A stretch of 64,000 nt of DNA from Tubiluchus corallicola (GCA_030141605.1 JAQGDQ010000003.1:1-64000), one strand, 5' to 3'; positions 39,401-56,690 are shown, counted from the stretch's first letter. Translations and numbers: made by a program. The notes: generated by a model from the letters alone, not told the origin.

Positions 39401-39964
39401 ATCTCTGTTTTAAAACACTTAGAATTGTTTTTACAGATGTGTAGCATTATTTACAAAGTGGCAACATCGGAAAGTGGTTCATTCTGGCAGTAATAGCAAT
39501 ATCTTTGTTATTATATTCAACCGTTTTATGCAAGCCCTGTGTGTAGATCTAACTATTAGACAATAGAACTGAATCTTGATAAGAATTGTAAACTTAAATG
39601 CTTAGTCTAAGTAGATGCCTAGATACTGCTTAGCTGAATTCCCTACCTGTTCGACAATTGATGCAAGTCTTCCCAGTGCTAAACCGCATTCGTCATCACG
39701 AGTGAGAACAGCACTTCCGAGCTTAACTACAATGCGACGACAGTCCTTCAGTTCCGATCTGAATGCTGCAGCTACACGATTAGGTGAGGAAGTTCTGAAA
39801 CCTTTACTTTTGCTATGTGAAAAGTGGCTATATGCAGCATATACGCGATCAAGCTTGCTGGGTAATTTCAAGTTTCTACCACCAGAAGAGTGGCGAATAA
39901 TAGTGAGACAGTGAGCAGAAACGTCACTATTTCTGCGGAGACCAAATAGAGAAAACGCCTTCAT
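6388..39964 (-). CDS. ALDH18A1: Delta-1-pyrroline-5-carboxylate synthase (P5CS), 16 coding exons
   Basis: Bifunctional mitochondrial enzyme that phosphorylates glutamate and reduces it to glutamate-5-semialdehyde/P5C for proline and ornithine synthesis. Joining 16 exons (listed separately) gives 798 codons, close to the human 795, with every GT-AG junction in compatible phase. The N-terminus ([11 protein letters not shown]...) is Arg-rich and fits a mitochondrial presequence. Glutamate kinase domain, about 70-360: [34 protein letters not shown] and KSRVGLGGM. Glutamyl-phosphate reductase domain, about 370-798: [35 protein letters not shown], the catalytic cysteine in YPAACNA (C619), [11 protein letters not shown] and [10 protein letters not shown]. 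The start is the first ATG in the exon, after a 48-nt leader. Oddities: extra residues at the exon 4/5 junction and a 15.2-kb last intron. The family assignment is secure; exon 4's 3' end is the least certain boundary. Confidence 0.97.
8436..8815 (+). repeat. Tandem satellite, about 146-bp unit, about 2.6 copies
   Basis: AAAATGGC followed by TTTAAAGTCAAAATAACTTA, AAGAAGCATT and AAAAGTGCATATGG recurs with starts near 8,441, 8,588 and 8,733. The third unit is cut short. It lies in P5CS intron 15. Confidence 0.8.
9290..9925 (+). repeat. Dispersed repeat family C, copy 1
   Basis: Begins with a GTAATG-rich head and continues through GTTACAGGACGATTGG, CAAGATCATAATTTG, GCATTGCATTTCTTTTC and GACATTTTTGACTTG to CCACATCCAAATGA. 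The order matches 48,205-48,890. Confidence 0.8.
10115..10280 (+). repeat. TIR element family E, diverged copy
   Basis: Shares TGTTTTCAATGCATCCGTTTAT, GTAGCTATTCCTATTGA and GCAGCTATTCCGCA with 16,972-17,168 in the same order. It is preceded by a run of G at 10,111-10,118. Confidence 0.7.
11897..12000 (+). repeat. (CT)n microsatellite
   Basis: Two CT tracts, the longer at about 11,950-11,999, embedded in pyrimidine-rich sequence from 11,815 onward. Confidence 0.9.
12198..12380 (+). mobile_element. MITE family D, incomplete copy
   Basis: Shares GGCCAAG..TTCTGGAAAG, TTCAATGTTC and AATGTTGGAATGA with the left arm of the complete element at 21,085-21,347, then the central GGGCGCTCCCATTTT block in inverse orientation. 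The right arm is missing. Confidence 0.65.
13620..14085 (+). repeat. Dispersed repeat family F, copy 1
   Basis: Blocks in order: ACAGAGCTTGCGTTAGCAGTAAC, GCAGCCATTTTAACGGTAA, AAACAAGTTT, AAGTTTGAAAAAATAATCAG, AGCATTCGTA, then AATGCTAAGTAATATAACTT. Two other copies lie in the window. Confidence 0.8.
14252..14309 (+). repeat. 29-bp direct tandem duplication
   Basis: Two adjacent 29-bp units beginning GTGCTGCTATTAAATGATT, differing at two or three bases. Confidence 0.9.
15700..15970 (+). repeat. Dispersed repeat family F, copy 2 (internally shortened)
   Basis: Same block order as copy 1 but with the middle deleted: AATCAGAGCATTGGTA runs within about 40 nt into AATGCTAAGTAATATAACTT. The frames here are not coding. 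Confidence 0.8.
16972..17168 (+). mobile_element. Short TIR element (MITE-like), family E
   Basis: About 197 bp with inverted ends: ATCCGGAATGCG and TGTGCGTTATGC on the left, GCATAACGCACA and GGCATTCCAGAT on the right. A related copy lies at 10,115-10,280. Too short to encode a transposase. Confidence 0.7.
18419..18466 (+). repeat. (AT)n microsatellite
   Basis: About 23 uninterrupted AT dinucleotides within P5CS intron 15. Confidence 0.95.
21081..21351 (+). mobile_element. MITE family D, complete copy with TTAA target duplication
   Basis: A 263-bp near-palindrome between two TTAA tetranucleotides (21,081-21,084 and 21,348-21,351). The inverted ends start AGGAAAGGCC and run for about 80 bp, with TTCAATGTTC and AATGTTAGAAGGACTTA on both arms. 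TTAA duplications are typical of piggyBac-type elements. No coding capacity, so it depends on a transposase encoded elsewhere. Confidence 0.75.
21808..21903 (-). CDS. ALDH18A1: P5CS coding exon 15 (residues 711-743)
   Basis: Acceptor TTTGAACAG|CTGACA, donor GGTCTTG|GTAAGA, phase 1 at both ends. Encodes [20 protein letters not shown], matching human [20 protein letters not shown]. Confidence 0.95.
21904..25033 (-). other. P5CS intron 14
   Basis: AT-rich sequence of about 3.1 kb between exons 15 and 14. Apart from a family D MITE end at 24,825-24,988 I see no gene or structured repeat. Confidence 0.7.
24825..24992 (+). mobile_element. MITE family D, 3' end fragment
   Basis: Carries TTTAAATTGATTTTACTAATT, TTTCTAACATTTTCC and GGCTTTTCTTTTAA, corresponding to the right half of the complete copy, and likewise ends at TTAA. 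Confidence 0.6.
25034..25220 (-). CDS. ALDH18A1: P5CS coding exon 14 (residues 649-711)
   Basis: Acceptor AACTTAG|GTGATA (phase 0), donor GAAAATG|GTACGA (phase 1). Encodes [18 protein letters not shown] and [17 protein letters not shown]. Confidence 0.95.
26008..26129 (-). CDS. ALDH18A1: P5CS coding exon 13 with the catalytic cysteine (residues 608-648)
   Basis: Acceptor TTGTTGCAG|TAAAAG (phase 1), donor GAAAAT|GTACGT (phase 0). Encodes [20 protein letters not shown]; the cysteine of YPAACNA is the thiohemiacetal-forming residue of gamma-glutamyl phosphate reductases. Confidence 0.94.
26642..26837 (-). CDS. ALDH18A1: P5CS coding exon 12 (residues 543-608)
   Basis: Acceptor TTTGTCAG|GTGAGT (phase 0), donor GCAATTG|GTATG (phase 1). 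Encodes [18 protein letters not shown] and [20 protein letters not shown] of the reductase core. Confidence 0.95.
27590..28430 (-). pseudogene. 5'-truncated RTE-like non-LTR retrotransposon (C-terminal reverse transcriptase)
   Basis: The minus-strand frame 27,749-28,411 begins just before the catalytic strand ([22 protein letters not shown] in place of the usual YADD/FADD) and runs through the thumb region typical of invertebrate endonuclease-reverse transcriptases ([44 protein letters not shown]). An in-frame TAG at 27,749-27,751 interrupts the conserved tail, which continues in the same frame as [17 protein letters not shown]. The 5' part of the element is absent and the 3' end fades into GATGGTGATGAT-like sequence, as in RTE elements. 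It lies in P5CS intron 11 in the sense direction. A dead copy. Confidence 0.85.
29280..29355. repeat. Short inverted repeat
   Basis: GTCTGGGCTAG (29,280-29,290) is the exact inverse of CTAGCCCAGAC (29,345-29,355), with 54 nt between. It could be the end pair of a tiny element or chance. Confidence 0.5.
30647..30662 (+). repeat. Homopolymer run of 16 G
   Basis: An uninterrupted G run in intron 11 of P5CS; length may vary between alleles or assemblies. Confidence 0.9.
30807..30944 (-). CDS. ALDH18A1: P5CS coding exon 11 (residues 497-542)
   Basis: Acceptor ATTTACAG|GTTGCA, donor GCTTTG|GTGAGT, phase 0. Encodes [20 protein letters not shown], the conserved GNGLLLKGG cofactor-binding loop. Confidence 0.94.
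31542..31621 (-). CDS. ALDH18A1: P5CS coding exon 10 (residues 470-496)
   Basis: Acceptor TTTTATAG|GTATG (phase 1), donor CCTCAG|GTATG (phase 0). Encodes [20 protein letters not shown], nearly identical to the human NADPH-binding segment. Confidence 0.95.
32297..32434 (-). CDS. ALDH18A1: P5CS coding exon 9 (residues 424-470)
   Basis: Acceptor CCATGCAG|GACTG, donor GCAGAAG|GTATG, phase 1 at both ends. Encodes [20 protein letters not shown] and [13 protein letters not shown], parallel to human LAAPLLKRLSLSTSKL and VGRVLRRTRIAK. Confidence 0.94.
32754..32897 (-). CDS. ALDH18A1: P5CS coding exon 8 (residues 376-424)
   Basis: Acceptor CTACTTCAG|CAAGAG (phase 1), donor CGATCAG|GTAAGT (phase 1). 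Encodes [20 protein letters not shown] and [15 protein letters not shown], the start of the reductase domain. Confidence 0.93.
33640..33668 (+). repeat. (CA)n microsatellite
   Basis: GCACGCACGC followed by about nine CA units in P5CS intron 7, about 50 bp from exon 7. Confidence 0.9.
33721..33883 (-). CDS. ALDH18A1: P5CS coding exon 7 (residues 322-376, last codon split)
   Basis: Acceptor CATGTTAG|ATTAAG, donor ATGAGAG|GTTTGT, leaving phase 1. Encodes [19 protein letters not shown] and [13 protein letters not shown], the end of the kinase domain and the linker to the reductase. Confidence 0.93.
34733..34834 (-). CDS. ALDH18A1: P5CS coding exon 6 (residues 288-321)
   Basis: Acceptor TACATGTAG|GATGG, donor AGTAAG|GTAATT, phase 0. 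Encodes [15 protein letters not shown], matching human FGTKSRVGMGGMEAK. Confidence 0.94.
35589..35705 (-). CDS. ALDH18A1: P5CS coding exon 5 (residues 249-287)
   Basis: Acceptor TTTTGTCAG|GTAATA, donor GGACAG|GTGAGT, phase 0. Encodes [18 protein letters not shown] and [12 protein letters not shown], the glutamate/ornithine-responsive part of the kinase domain. Confidence 0.95.
36194..36376 (-). CDS. ALDH18A1: P5CS coding exon 4 (residues 188-248), with an unusual C-terminal extension
   Basis: Acceptor TGTCTAG|GTATTGG. Encodes [11 protein letters not shown] to [21 protein letters not shown]. The only phase-0 donor that reads into exon 5 is CCACAA|GTATCT, which adds [10 protein letters not shown] before VISIKDND. 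Nearer GT sites (GCCG|GTGTAG and GTAG|GTTTTT) are phase 1 and would shift the frame. The 5' part is certain; the 3' end is inferred. Confidence 0.85.
37082..37189 (-). CDS. ALDH18A1: P5CS coding exon 3 (residues 152-187)
   Basis: Acceptor TTTTTTTAG|GTTGG, donor TCTCAG|GTGGGT, phase 0. Encodes [18 protein letters not shown], which matches the conserved ACAAAGQSGLMALYE block of the family. Confidence 0.94.
38572..38706 (-). CDS. ALDH18A1: P5CS coding exon 2 (residues 107-151)
   Basis: Acceptor TTATGTTAG|GTCTCTGAG, donor AATGGAAGA|GTGAGT, phase 0 at both ends. Encodes [20 protein letters not shown] and FGKQHLRQQ, the nucleotide-handling loop of the kinase domain. Confidence 0.93.
39647..39964 (-). 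CDS. ALDH18A1: P5CS coding exon 1 (residues 1-106)
   Basis: Begins at ATG and holds the presequence and the start of the glutamate kinase domain ([19 protein letters not shown]). It ends GAACAG|GTAGGG after LASIVEQ, phase 0, where the human protein continues VSVLQNQG. Confidence 0.95.
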
Positions 39965-40012
39965 TATGCAGTTTGAGGAATTTTTTGATTAATCTAAAGC
40001 ATCACGAGTTAC
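39965..40012 (-). other. P5CS 5' UTR and probable upstream splice acceptor
   Basis: Reading minus, CATTTTGCAG|GTAACTCG is a good acceptor 48 nt before the ATG, so an untranslated first exon probably lies upstream. A CAG|GTATAA donor near 40,553-40,562 is one candidate for its 3' end. There is no transcript evidence. Confidence 0.45.
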
Positions 40013-40999
40013 CTGCAAAATGAAACATTACAATAAAAAATTTAATAGGCATATAAATATTAATTTAATTTAAAACTATGCAGAACTACGTGCTAGGCAC
40101 AGCTCAAATATAGCTTATACATTAATGTTACAATTAGAAAAGTTTTTAGACGCTTCTTAATTTATAAGGTGAAACTCAAGTCACGTATGCTCTATAACGA
40201 AAACTACTTAATAAACGTTAGTAAGCCTATACATAGAACTATTACTAGAACTTATCAAAATTACTTACAAATGCTGTAACTACTAAATAAAACTCTATAC
40301 ATAGTAGTGAAAAAATTGTTGAAACAATCTGCAGTAAGTCATGCCAAATATTGCATCATCCATCTACACCAGTACTAAATCATAGGCCTACATGAGCCCT
40401 TATAAACTTATAGTGATAGGCTGTTGCAATTTCCACAATTCCGAGCACATATACGTTTGGAAAAAAACATAAGCATACATACATTCACTGTCTTGCAGCA
40501 GAGAAGAAATGAATATTCAGATACATTCTCTCAAATAATTATTAGTAACGTTATACCTGAAATTGCACATCGAACCAGAAACAGTAAAAAGCGGACACGG
40601 CGCACCATAAAAGTGTAAACACAGCAAGTTAGAGCGGTACACAGTTCCTATTTCAAGAGCGTGGCCAAACAAATGACAAGAGCGTCAACAGATGGCAGTA
40701 ACACGCTACATTCGAATTTTAAATAGTTTAACGTAAGAAATTTTGAGCTAAAGTAAGATATTAACCTTCTCTGTGCTAAGTACTTCGTTAGGCATTACAC
40801 TGTCGTGACTCGTGACTGTCCATCTTTTGTCCCAAAATGGTCAAGTGCTTAAAAATATATTTCTGGTGTTTTTTTTTCTGATTATATTGTTTCATGGGAG
40901 AGTATGCATTACCGTCGTCGTCAGCATGACAATAGCGATGTTGACGATAATAATGATAACAAAATTAAAAAAGGAGAGAGATGGAGGATTGTATGTCAT
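40013..40999. other. Upstream region of P5CS, up to the foldback-like element
   Basis: AT-rich, probably holding the P5CS promoter and an untranslated exon between about 40,560 and 40,800. No TATA box or other decisive promoter motif was identified. Confidence 0.4.
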
Positions 41000-41103
41000 T
41001 TTGCCAGGGCTCAATTTGCCAGTGCATCTTTTCGTCAGTCTAGCTTTTGGCCAGTGCGCATCATTTCACCAGTCTATCATTTTGCCAATCTATCTTTTCA
41101 TCG

Positions 41104-41460
41104 TGTTGTGTTTTGTTTCTCTCGGTAGGCTCGTAGAGAAAACCAGAAAACACTTCGTCAAATTAAACTAGTTTATTAAGTGAGAATTCTACAACACAAA
41201 AGTATGAAGGAACGCGAAATGATTACACTAAACGTGAAAATCTGGAAAACGTTTGAGTGTATCTGAAAATACAAGTATACAAGAGAATGGGTAAGTGGCG
41301 TCTGTGCGAAATCTGCGTGTCTGTCTCAGCGGCCTGCTTCGCCTTATATAGCGTGCCCGAGAAGCTTCTAGAAGTTTTGTTCCAGAACATTCCACACGGT
41401 AAGACGATTATTCTAACGGAACATTCTACAATGTTCTATGTAATTCTAATAGATGCCAGA
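41104..41460 (-). mobile_element. Probable solo LTR inserted in the left arm of the foldback-like element
   Basis: A 357-bp block with subrepeats on both sides. Read on the minus strand it has heat-shock-type elements, TATATAAGG at 41,343-41,350, and AATAAA at 41,172-41,177 about 170 nt downstream, then ends ...AAACACAACA. This is the U3-R-U5 order of an LTR. The block reads TG...CA, and ATCG occurs just outside both ends (41,100-41,103 and 41,462-41,465), a possible 4-bp target duplication. No internal retroelement region is present. Confidence 0.55.
41361..41450 (-). promoter_or_regulatory. Cluster of heat-shock elements upstream of a TATA box
   Basis: GAAGCTTCTAGAAG (41,361-41,374) and TTCCAGAACATTCC (41,380-41,393) are alternating GAA/TTC pentamers in HSF-site spacing. 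GGAACATTCTACAATGTTCT follows at about 41,418-41,437. On the minus strand the cluster ends about 11 bp before TATATAAGG, a heat-shock promoter layout. Confidence 0.55.
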
Positions 41461-41899
41461 GATCGGTCTGTCATTTCACCAGTCCTTCATTTTGTCAGTC
41501 TATATTTTCACCCGTGCATCTTTTCGCCAGTGCATCATTTCGCCAGTGTATCTTTTTGCCATTTTTAATTTGAAACAGTGCAGTAAGTATTTAAATCGTA
41601 GTACACTTCGCCAGTGCATCATTTTGCCAGGCTATTGTTTCTCCAGTATTATTTCGCCACCTGGGCGTACCTTTAACAGGCTACAAAGAGTGACCCTTTC
41701 TCTACTGAATGCCGACCTGGACCTCGTTTGGACCTCGAGGTCCTAGTTTTTGCAGGATCTTACCAGGAATTTTTCATTAATTTATTCTTTAGAGAAGCGT
41801 CCCTTGCAGTCGATATTTTTGTTGCAGATTGTCTGTTCCTTTGTGCATCTGCCCAGTTTCAACTTTTTCCAGGGTAGGTGAAACCGTTGCCCTTTTCTG

Positions 41900-44300
41900 G
41901 ACCCTCACTGACATGACAAAATTTGGGAAACCATAATTCCTTAACGCAACGAAGCCAAGTCACATGACTAACACTGAAGACTTAATTGACCTTGGCCAAT
42001 TAGATCTAGAAGCTCGAGGTGCTAATTTTTGTGGAGCCTCACCTGAACAAAACTCTCATGTTACTCAACACTGAAGCATCACCTACCATCATGATAGTCC
42101 AATCGATTGTCTATCTAATGATGTGCACACAGCCGCCACCATCACGGAGCTGCCATGCTACGGCCCTTGTTCGTGCTTAAGTAGGTCAAAAAACTGTGAA
42201 ATCAACATGCCTTAACTTGGGAAGCCATAACTTCTAGGCGAACGAAGCCAATTCACAGGCTAATACTAAAGACTTAGCTGACCTTGGCCTATCAGCCCTT
42301 GAAGTCATTAGGACCTCGAGGTCCTAATTTTTGTGGAACCTCATCAGAACAAAGCCCTTATTTAACTTAACGATGGAGTGCTGCCTACAAACATGGCGCC
42401 CAGCGGTGATAGTCCAATCAATTCTCTGTTGATGACGTGCACACAGCCGCCACCGCCACAGGACTGCTACGCACGGCCGTTTTTCTGGACCCATGTCAGT
42501 ACAATATTTAAAATATATACATATATAGCACGTATCGACATTGTTTGTTTCATTTAAACGCTTTGTGAGCGAAAGACATAAGTCGTACAGAGGCGTGTGA
42601 TATATCATTCGATAATGTATTGCGTCAAAACCGCGAGTCGAATTTCTTTTAGTCAGAAATAAAATGCCTGGTCAAAAATTTGACATTCAGAATCTGCTGT
42701 TATTTTCGTTGTGTGATGTCTAAGTTTTCGAAATTTTAGACACCTTTACTGCTAGAAGAAGTACCACCTATCCAAACGGAAAAAACAAATGAAATACCAT
42801 ACCATACCTATCCATACGCAACTCAGTTTTTTTTTACCTTAAACGATTGCTGTTTTATAAGGTCTCAAACATGTTAGTGTTGTACAAAGGCCTAAACTTT
42901 ATTGCAACATTGTTTAACTTTACCCTCACGTTTCTCATGACAGAAAGGCCACCTACCGACATGGCGGCCAGTGCTTATAGTCCAATCGATTGCGTATCTC
43001 ACGGACGTGCTATACTACTGCCACCCAACAAGGGTTATTGTGCAATAGCAGTTTTTCCCAATCTTGACCGCCAATAGTTAATATATAAGACGCCCTAAAC
43101 CTGTAGGGAGTACTTAAAGCATTTAAGTACAGGAAAAAGTGACAACTTTGAGAAGCCGTTATTTTTAAAGGAAGCGGCCCCAGTACACCTCCGGCCAATA
43201 GTGATAGCCCAATCGATTCTCTATCCAACGATATGCCACATATCCGCCATCGCCACAGGGCTGCCACGCTGCGGCCATTTTTGACACATACTTAAAATAT
43301 ACATATATATCGCTATGGACTTGGTTTCCTTTAAACACTCTATGACGGGAAGCCATAAGTCGTAAAGAAGCGTGTGATACATCATTCGATTCGCCATGAA
43401 ACTTAGAGCCACACGCACGGTGCTAAAGTCGCGTTTCGCGTAGCCACAAATGGCTATAACTAGGATGCTAGATCACCAGAATGTGTACATTTCGAATCTG
43501 CTGTCATTTTCGTTCTGCGGTGCCTGGTTTCCGAGATGCGGAGCTTTTTGGAATAACTCAAAAACTAGTTGGGCTACTTCACCAAATCTGGTGTGCATGT
43601 AGCCAAGGCAGAATAAATATATCCATTTTTGAGAAGCTATTACTCCTACGAGAAGCGCCACCTTCGCACGCTACGCCTAGAAGCCGTTAGGCCCTAAATT
43701 TTGTTTACTTGAACCATAACTTCACCATTAAGTTACTATACAGTGAAACAACACTTATCAAGATGGCGCTCTGCGGTGATAGGCCGATGAATTCTCTATA
43801 ACGATGTGCCACACAGCTGCCACCACCATGGGGCTGCCACGGCTACGGCCGTTTTTCTAAATCTGTGTGGTACTATATTTAAAACCTATGACAAAAAATC
43901 AATATTTTCAAATTTGGAAAGCCATAACTCTTGAAGGAAGCCATTTTGAATCGCCTGACTAACACCAGAATAGAGCTGTCCTCGCTCTATCGGGCATAGA
44001 AGGAGTTTGGTCATCGAGGCCCTAATTTTTGTGGTAGTTCACGAAAACTTTACTCAAGATCGAAGCACCATCTACAAAGATGGCGGCCAATGGCGAATTG
44101 TCTATCCAACAGCTGCTGCCACCTCCTTAATGGTTATTATGTAAAGGCAGTTTTTCGAAACACTTTCCTCTCAGTTAAGGTGTAGGGAAGCTAAAACCCT
44201 GTCCCCCCATAGTTATATAAGGTACAGGAAAAAGGACGACTTCGAGAAACCATTACTACCAGAGAAGCCATTTTCCAACCATCTCCGTCCTAGCAGCGCC
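41900..44300 (+). repeat. Degenerate tandem repeats in the centre of the foldback-like element
   Basis: A motif like GGGAAGCCATAACTTCT...GAAGCC recurs in the same orientation near 41,925, 42,215, 43,148, 43,628, 43,918 and 44,236. It is accompanied by shared blocks such as GAGGTCCTAATTTTTGTGG and AAGATGGCGGCCA and a GCCACCA...GGGCTGCCAC block. The spacing is irregular (about 290-930 bp), indicating old units with deletions. Confidence 0.65.
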
Positions 44301-44991
44301 CTAAACCATAACTCCTCCAATGTTCAGCACTTCTTCCACAATCAATTCCACAGACCAATTTTCACGCACTTAAAACTAAGAAAAAACATGTGACCCAAAC
44401 CCCTCACTGGCGAAGTGTACTACTATTTAAATAGATACTGCACTATTTCTGACTACAACTGGCGAAATAACACACTGGCGAAGTGTACTAATATTGACAT
44501 ATTTATTGCGCGTTTTCCAATTACAACTGGCGAAATGATGCATTGGCAACGTGTATTACTATTTAAATATTTACTGCATTATTTCTAAGTACAACTGACG
44601 AAATGATCTACTGGCGAAATAACACACTGACGAAATATTACAACTGGCGAAATGATAAACTGGCAAAATAATAGACTGGCGAAATGGTGCACTGGCGACG
44701 TGTATTACTATATAAATATTTACTGCATTATTTCTGAGTACAACTGACGAAATGATCTACTGGCGAAATAACACACTGGCGAAATGATACACTGGCGAAA
44801 AGATAGACTGGCGAAATGATGTACTAGCGAAAAGATAGACTGGCGAAATGAGGCATTGGCAATGTGTACTGCTATTTAAATAGTTAATGCATTCTTTCTA
44901 AATACAACTACTGCCGAAATAATACCCTGGCAAAAAGATAGACTGGCGAATCGATGTATTGGCGAAAAGATAGACTGGCGAAATAGGTGAT

Positions 44992-54002
<9,011 letters not shown>

Positions 54003-56234
54003 GGAGTTTGCAAAATTCCAAAATCTTTATAATCCCGAAAGACTAAGGACCTTCATGTCCTTTAGAAATCGTATGTCTAGCCTGAGATTTATATGCAGTT
54101 AAAAAAGCGTTCAAACAATCATCTGCACTAAATCTCAAACAACAGGTTACTATGTATTGTCAAACAGAGACAGACGACTGTTGTCTGATGGCGTATGGCT
54201 GATTCGTCTTTCACATTGAATGACTGAATCTCGCAGAAGTTAGCTTTGTTGCTAAGTAATTCGCCGCTGAAAAGTCTAAAGCAATTCTGAATCACCTAAC
54301 AGAGAAATAGAAGCGTCATTTACTACCGAGCTGCGCTATTAGAATGTTATATCCATCCCAATCGTGTCTTTTGTGCGTCTATATGTAGTAGTAAAATTAA
54401 CCCTGAATTTGCCAAACGCCATTGTCCGACCCTTCAGTTTAGCAACAGTTCACGCTGTTCGGATGGTGTATTTCTTATTGATCTTGTTTTTCATGGCTGT
54501 TGCCGTTATCATTGTAGTTGTTGTTGCTGACGCTGACACTGTTGGTGACTCCATCAGGTTTCTGTTGCTGTATATTGTCTATATGCTCGTTTGAGATCTC
54601 AGTATTAATACAGTAGTTATTTTTTTACAAATAAAAATTACAATAAATACACTGTTTTGTAAATTTAACTTTCGAATTTTGCAACATTGCCGCATTCTCT
54701 AAGAATACATGGCGATAGGTTTATGACAGGAGGGCCGCTACATTAAATTGTTTACAGTATGTTCAATAGTGACAATCGATTATCTTCACATAACCGATCA
54801 TCTTCATTGTTGCAGATTCTTGACAAAAAAAATCTTGCTAGCTGTGTAATGTAAATAATGTTAGCCCATCTTCATTTTATACACTTTTGTAGACATAGTT
54901 CTCCATCAATTCCTCGTGACACATTAATGACTTGCTGTGTTTAACTGTTTGGGGACGATGAAAGCTGCTAGCCTTTCCAAAGTTTAATTTTAATAATTGA
55001 AAGTAAAAAACAAACCCTAAACGGATTTTGTTGAAAATAACATTGTTTATTTCCATTAATATTTCAATGCCAAGAAAAACGCAAAATGTAATAAAGCAAA
55101 GCAATAGTCAAGAAAGCGATAAAGCATAATAAAAATTCATCGTCTCGCTTAGAAAAACTACCAATTGATTAAGAAGCTGGCGATAAGAATGTGCAAATAT
55201 AAAAGCAATGATGCACGCAATGAAGTTGAAACAAGAGAAACCTTACAAGAGAAAACAAGAGAGGTCTATTTTGACTAAACTAAGTAAAAAATAATGAGCG
55301 TGTTGTTTTTTTACTCCGAAGGCGACACCTGACGGAATTACTGAAAAATAAATATTGCGCACCTCATATTAATCTATACTTTACATTGTGATACAACCAA
55401 TGTTGTAATACTGTCGTGCGGGTTCAGACAAATCAATATAATTATGTAAATATGCTATATTCAATAAGTCGAAACCCGAACAGCTCTGTTTGTGTAAGGG
55501 TTAACGATAGTGTAGACGTACTAAATGAAACAAGAGTTTGATCAGAATAATAAACTCGTGGTGAATGAGATGGAAAGTGTTGTAAACTCTGCAGGAAATT
55601 TTCCGGTTTTTTGCGCGTCAGGCGTCGTAAACGTCTATATTTGATATTAATTTGCGTGCCCGTTCATGGCCTATAAAAACATCACGGCTTCACGTATTCA
55701 TTTTGTTCTCCTTGATAAAAGTTTGCAAGCCATAATTGATAGTCTTCTTCGGTTTATTATGCTTTTAAAATTTGCAGTCAATGTTTGTAGTGGCAGAACC
55801 AAGGGAAATAGTTCATGAATTGTTTTTAGCGGCTAACTTAAGCAACCCCGAATCTGGTCAGTAAAAGGATAGGTGATTGCTGGGTAAACACATTGCGTCA
55901 AACTTTCACCTACCATCTGCCACCATTTAGTTGAGGAATAACGTACATGCAAGCATCTGAACATGGTAGAGGCTCCTCCGTAGTTCAACTCACCTTTAGA
56001 GGGCTACCAGGCTACAAAGATCTCCATTAACTATAGACCCTACTGTTGAGTGCTGGATCTAGACATAGAAAAGGTATAAGATGTTGCTTTCGTGAAAGTA
56101 ATAAACCCAACTGAACAATAGTGTACCGACAGAAAAGGTGCTTTCGCTGACTTACAAAACATTTTAGGTGTATTGTTTTAATGTTAATTATGTCACATTG
56201 CTTAGTTAGTTCAGTGCTTTAATTTAATCCCCTG
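54003..56234. other. Intergenic region upstream of the GRL gene
   Basis: AT-rich without recognised genes; frames are short and lack motifs. The GRL promoter should lie just above 54,002, but no core promoter motif stands out. Confidence 0.5.
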
Positions 56235-56690
56235 TCGTTAAAGGGAGAAAAGACAATTTTAAGGACTTTCGACATAATGTTATATTACTTAGCGTCACCG
56301 TTACCTGCTAGAAAGACTTAGAAAAGAAGATTCTTACTAATCTGAAATGTTCGCACCATCTGGTAAATACTGACATGCACCTTTCACCTTCCCAGTGTGC
56401 ACAACTGACTCATAAAAACATATTCTTAATCTTATTGACAAGATACAGTGAATAATACCTTTGCTTAATTAGTGAAGTGTGCACTACGAATGCTCTGATT
56501 ATTTATTTAAACTTTACGCCATGTTATCAAAACTTGTTTTAGACGAGTTACCGTTAAAATGGCTGCGCCTAATTAGTCGGCGCTAATTTAAGTTTACATT
56601 GTTAAGCTTTATACAGGGTTGCTGCTAATACAAGCTCTGTGCGCAACAGGACAGCATGTAAGTGATACGAAATTTCAAGACGATTTTTTT
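56235..56690 (-). repeat. Dispersed repeat family F, copy 3 (inverted)
   Basis: On the minus strand it carries CACAGAGCTTGTATTAGCAG, GCAGCCATTTTAACGGTAAC, AATAATCAGAGCATTCGTAG and GCTAAGTAATATAACA, in the order of copy 1. It directly adjoins the decayed LINE. Confidence 0.8.

Larger units (their letters stand above)
36377..39646 (-). other. P5CS introns 1-3
   Basis: The spaces between exons 1-4 are AT-rich. Intron 2 (37,190-38,571) has a loosely repeated stretch around 37,900-38,540: similar AATATAAAAATAATT-type segments recur at about 38,015 and 38,520, suggesting an old duplication. No other gene is visible. Confidence 0.55.
41000..44985. mobile_element. Foldback-like element with subrepeat-built inverted arms
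   Basis: The left arm (41,000-41,103 and 41,462-41,660) is an array of units such as TTTCGCCAGTGCATCA. The right arm (44,405-44,985) is the inverse array: ACTGGCGAAAAGATAG, ACTGGCGAAATGATGC. An interspersed module, GTGTACTACTATTTAAATA and following, occurs several times on the right and once inverted on the left at about 41,560-41,615. The approximately 2.7-kb centre (41,900-44,300) consists of degenerate repeats beginning with a GAAGCCATAAC-type motif. Long inverted termini made of short tandem units are the hallmark of foldback elements. No coding sequence was seen. Confidence 0.7.

Noticed and set aside
40812-41171. 119-codon plus-strand frame at the left edge of the foldback-like element
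   Set aside because: Runs through the CGCCAGT subrepeat array and into the LTR-like block; hydrophobic by composition, with no motif.
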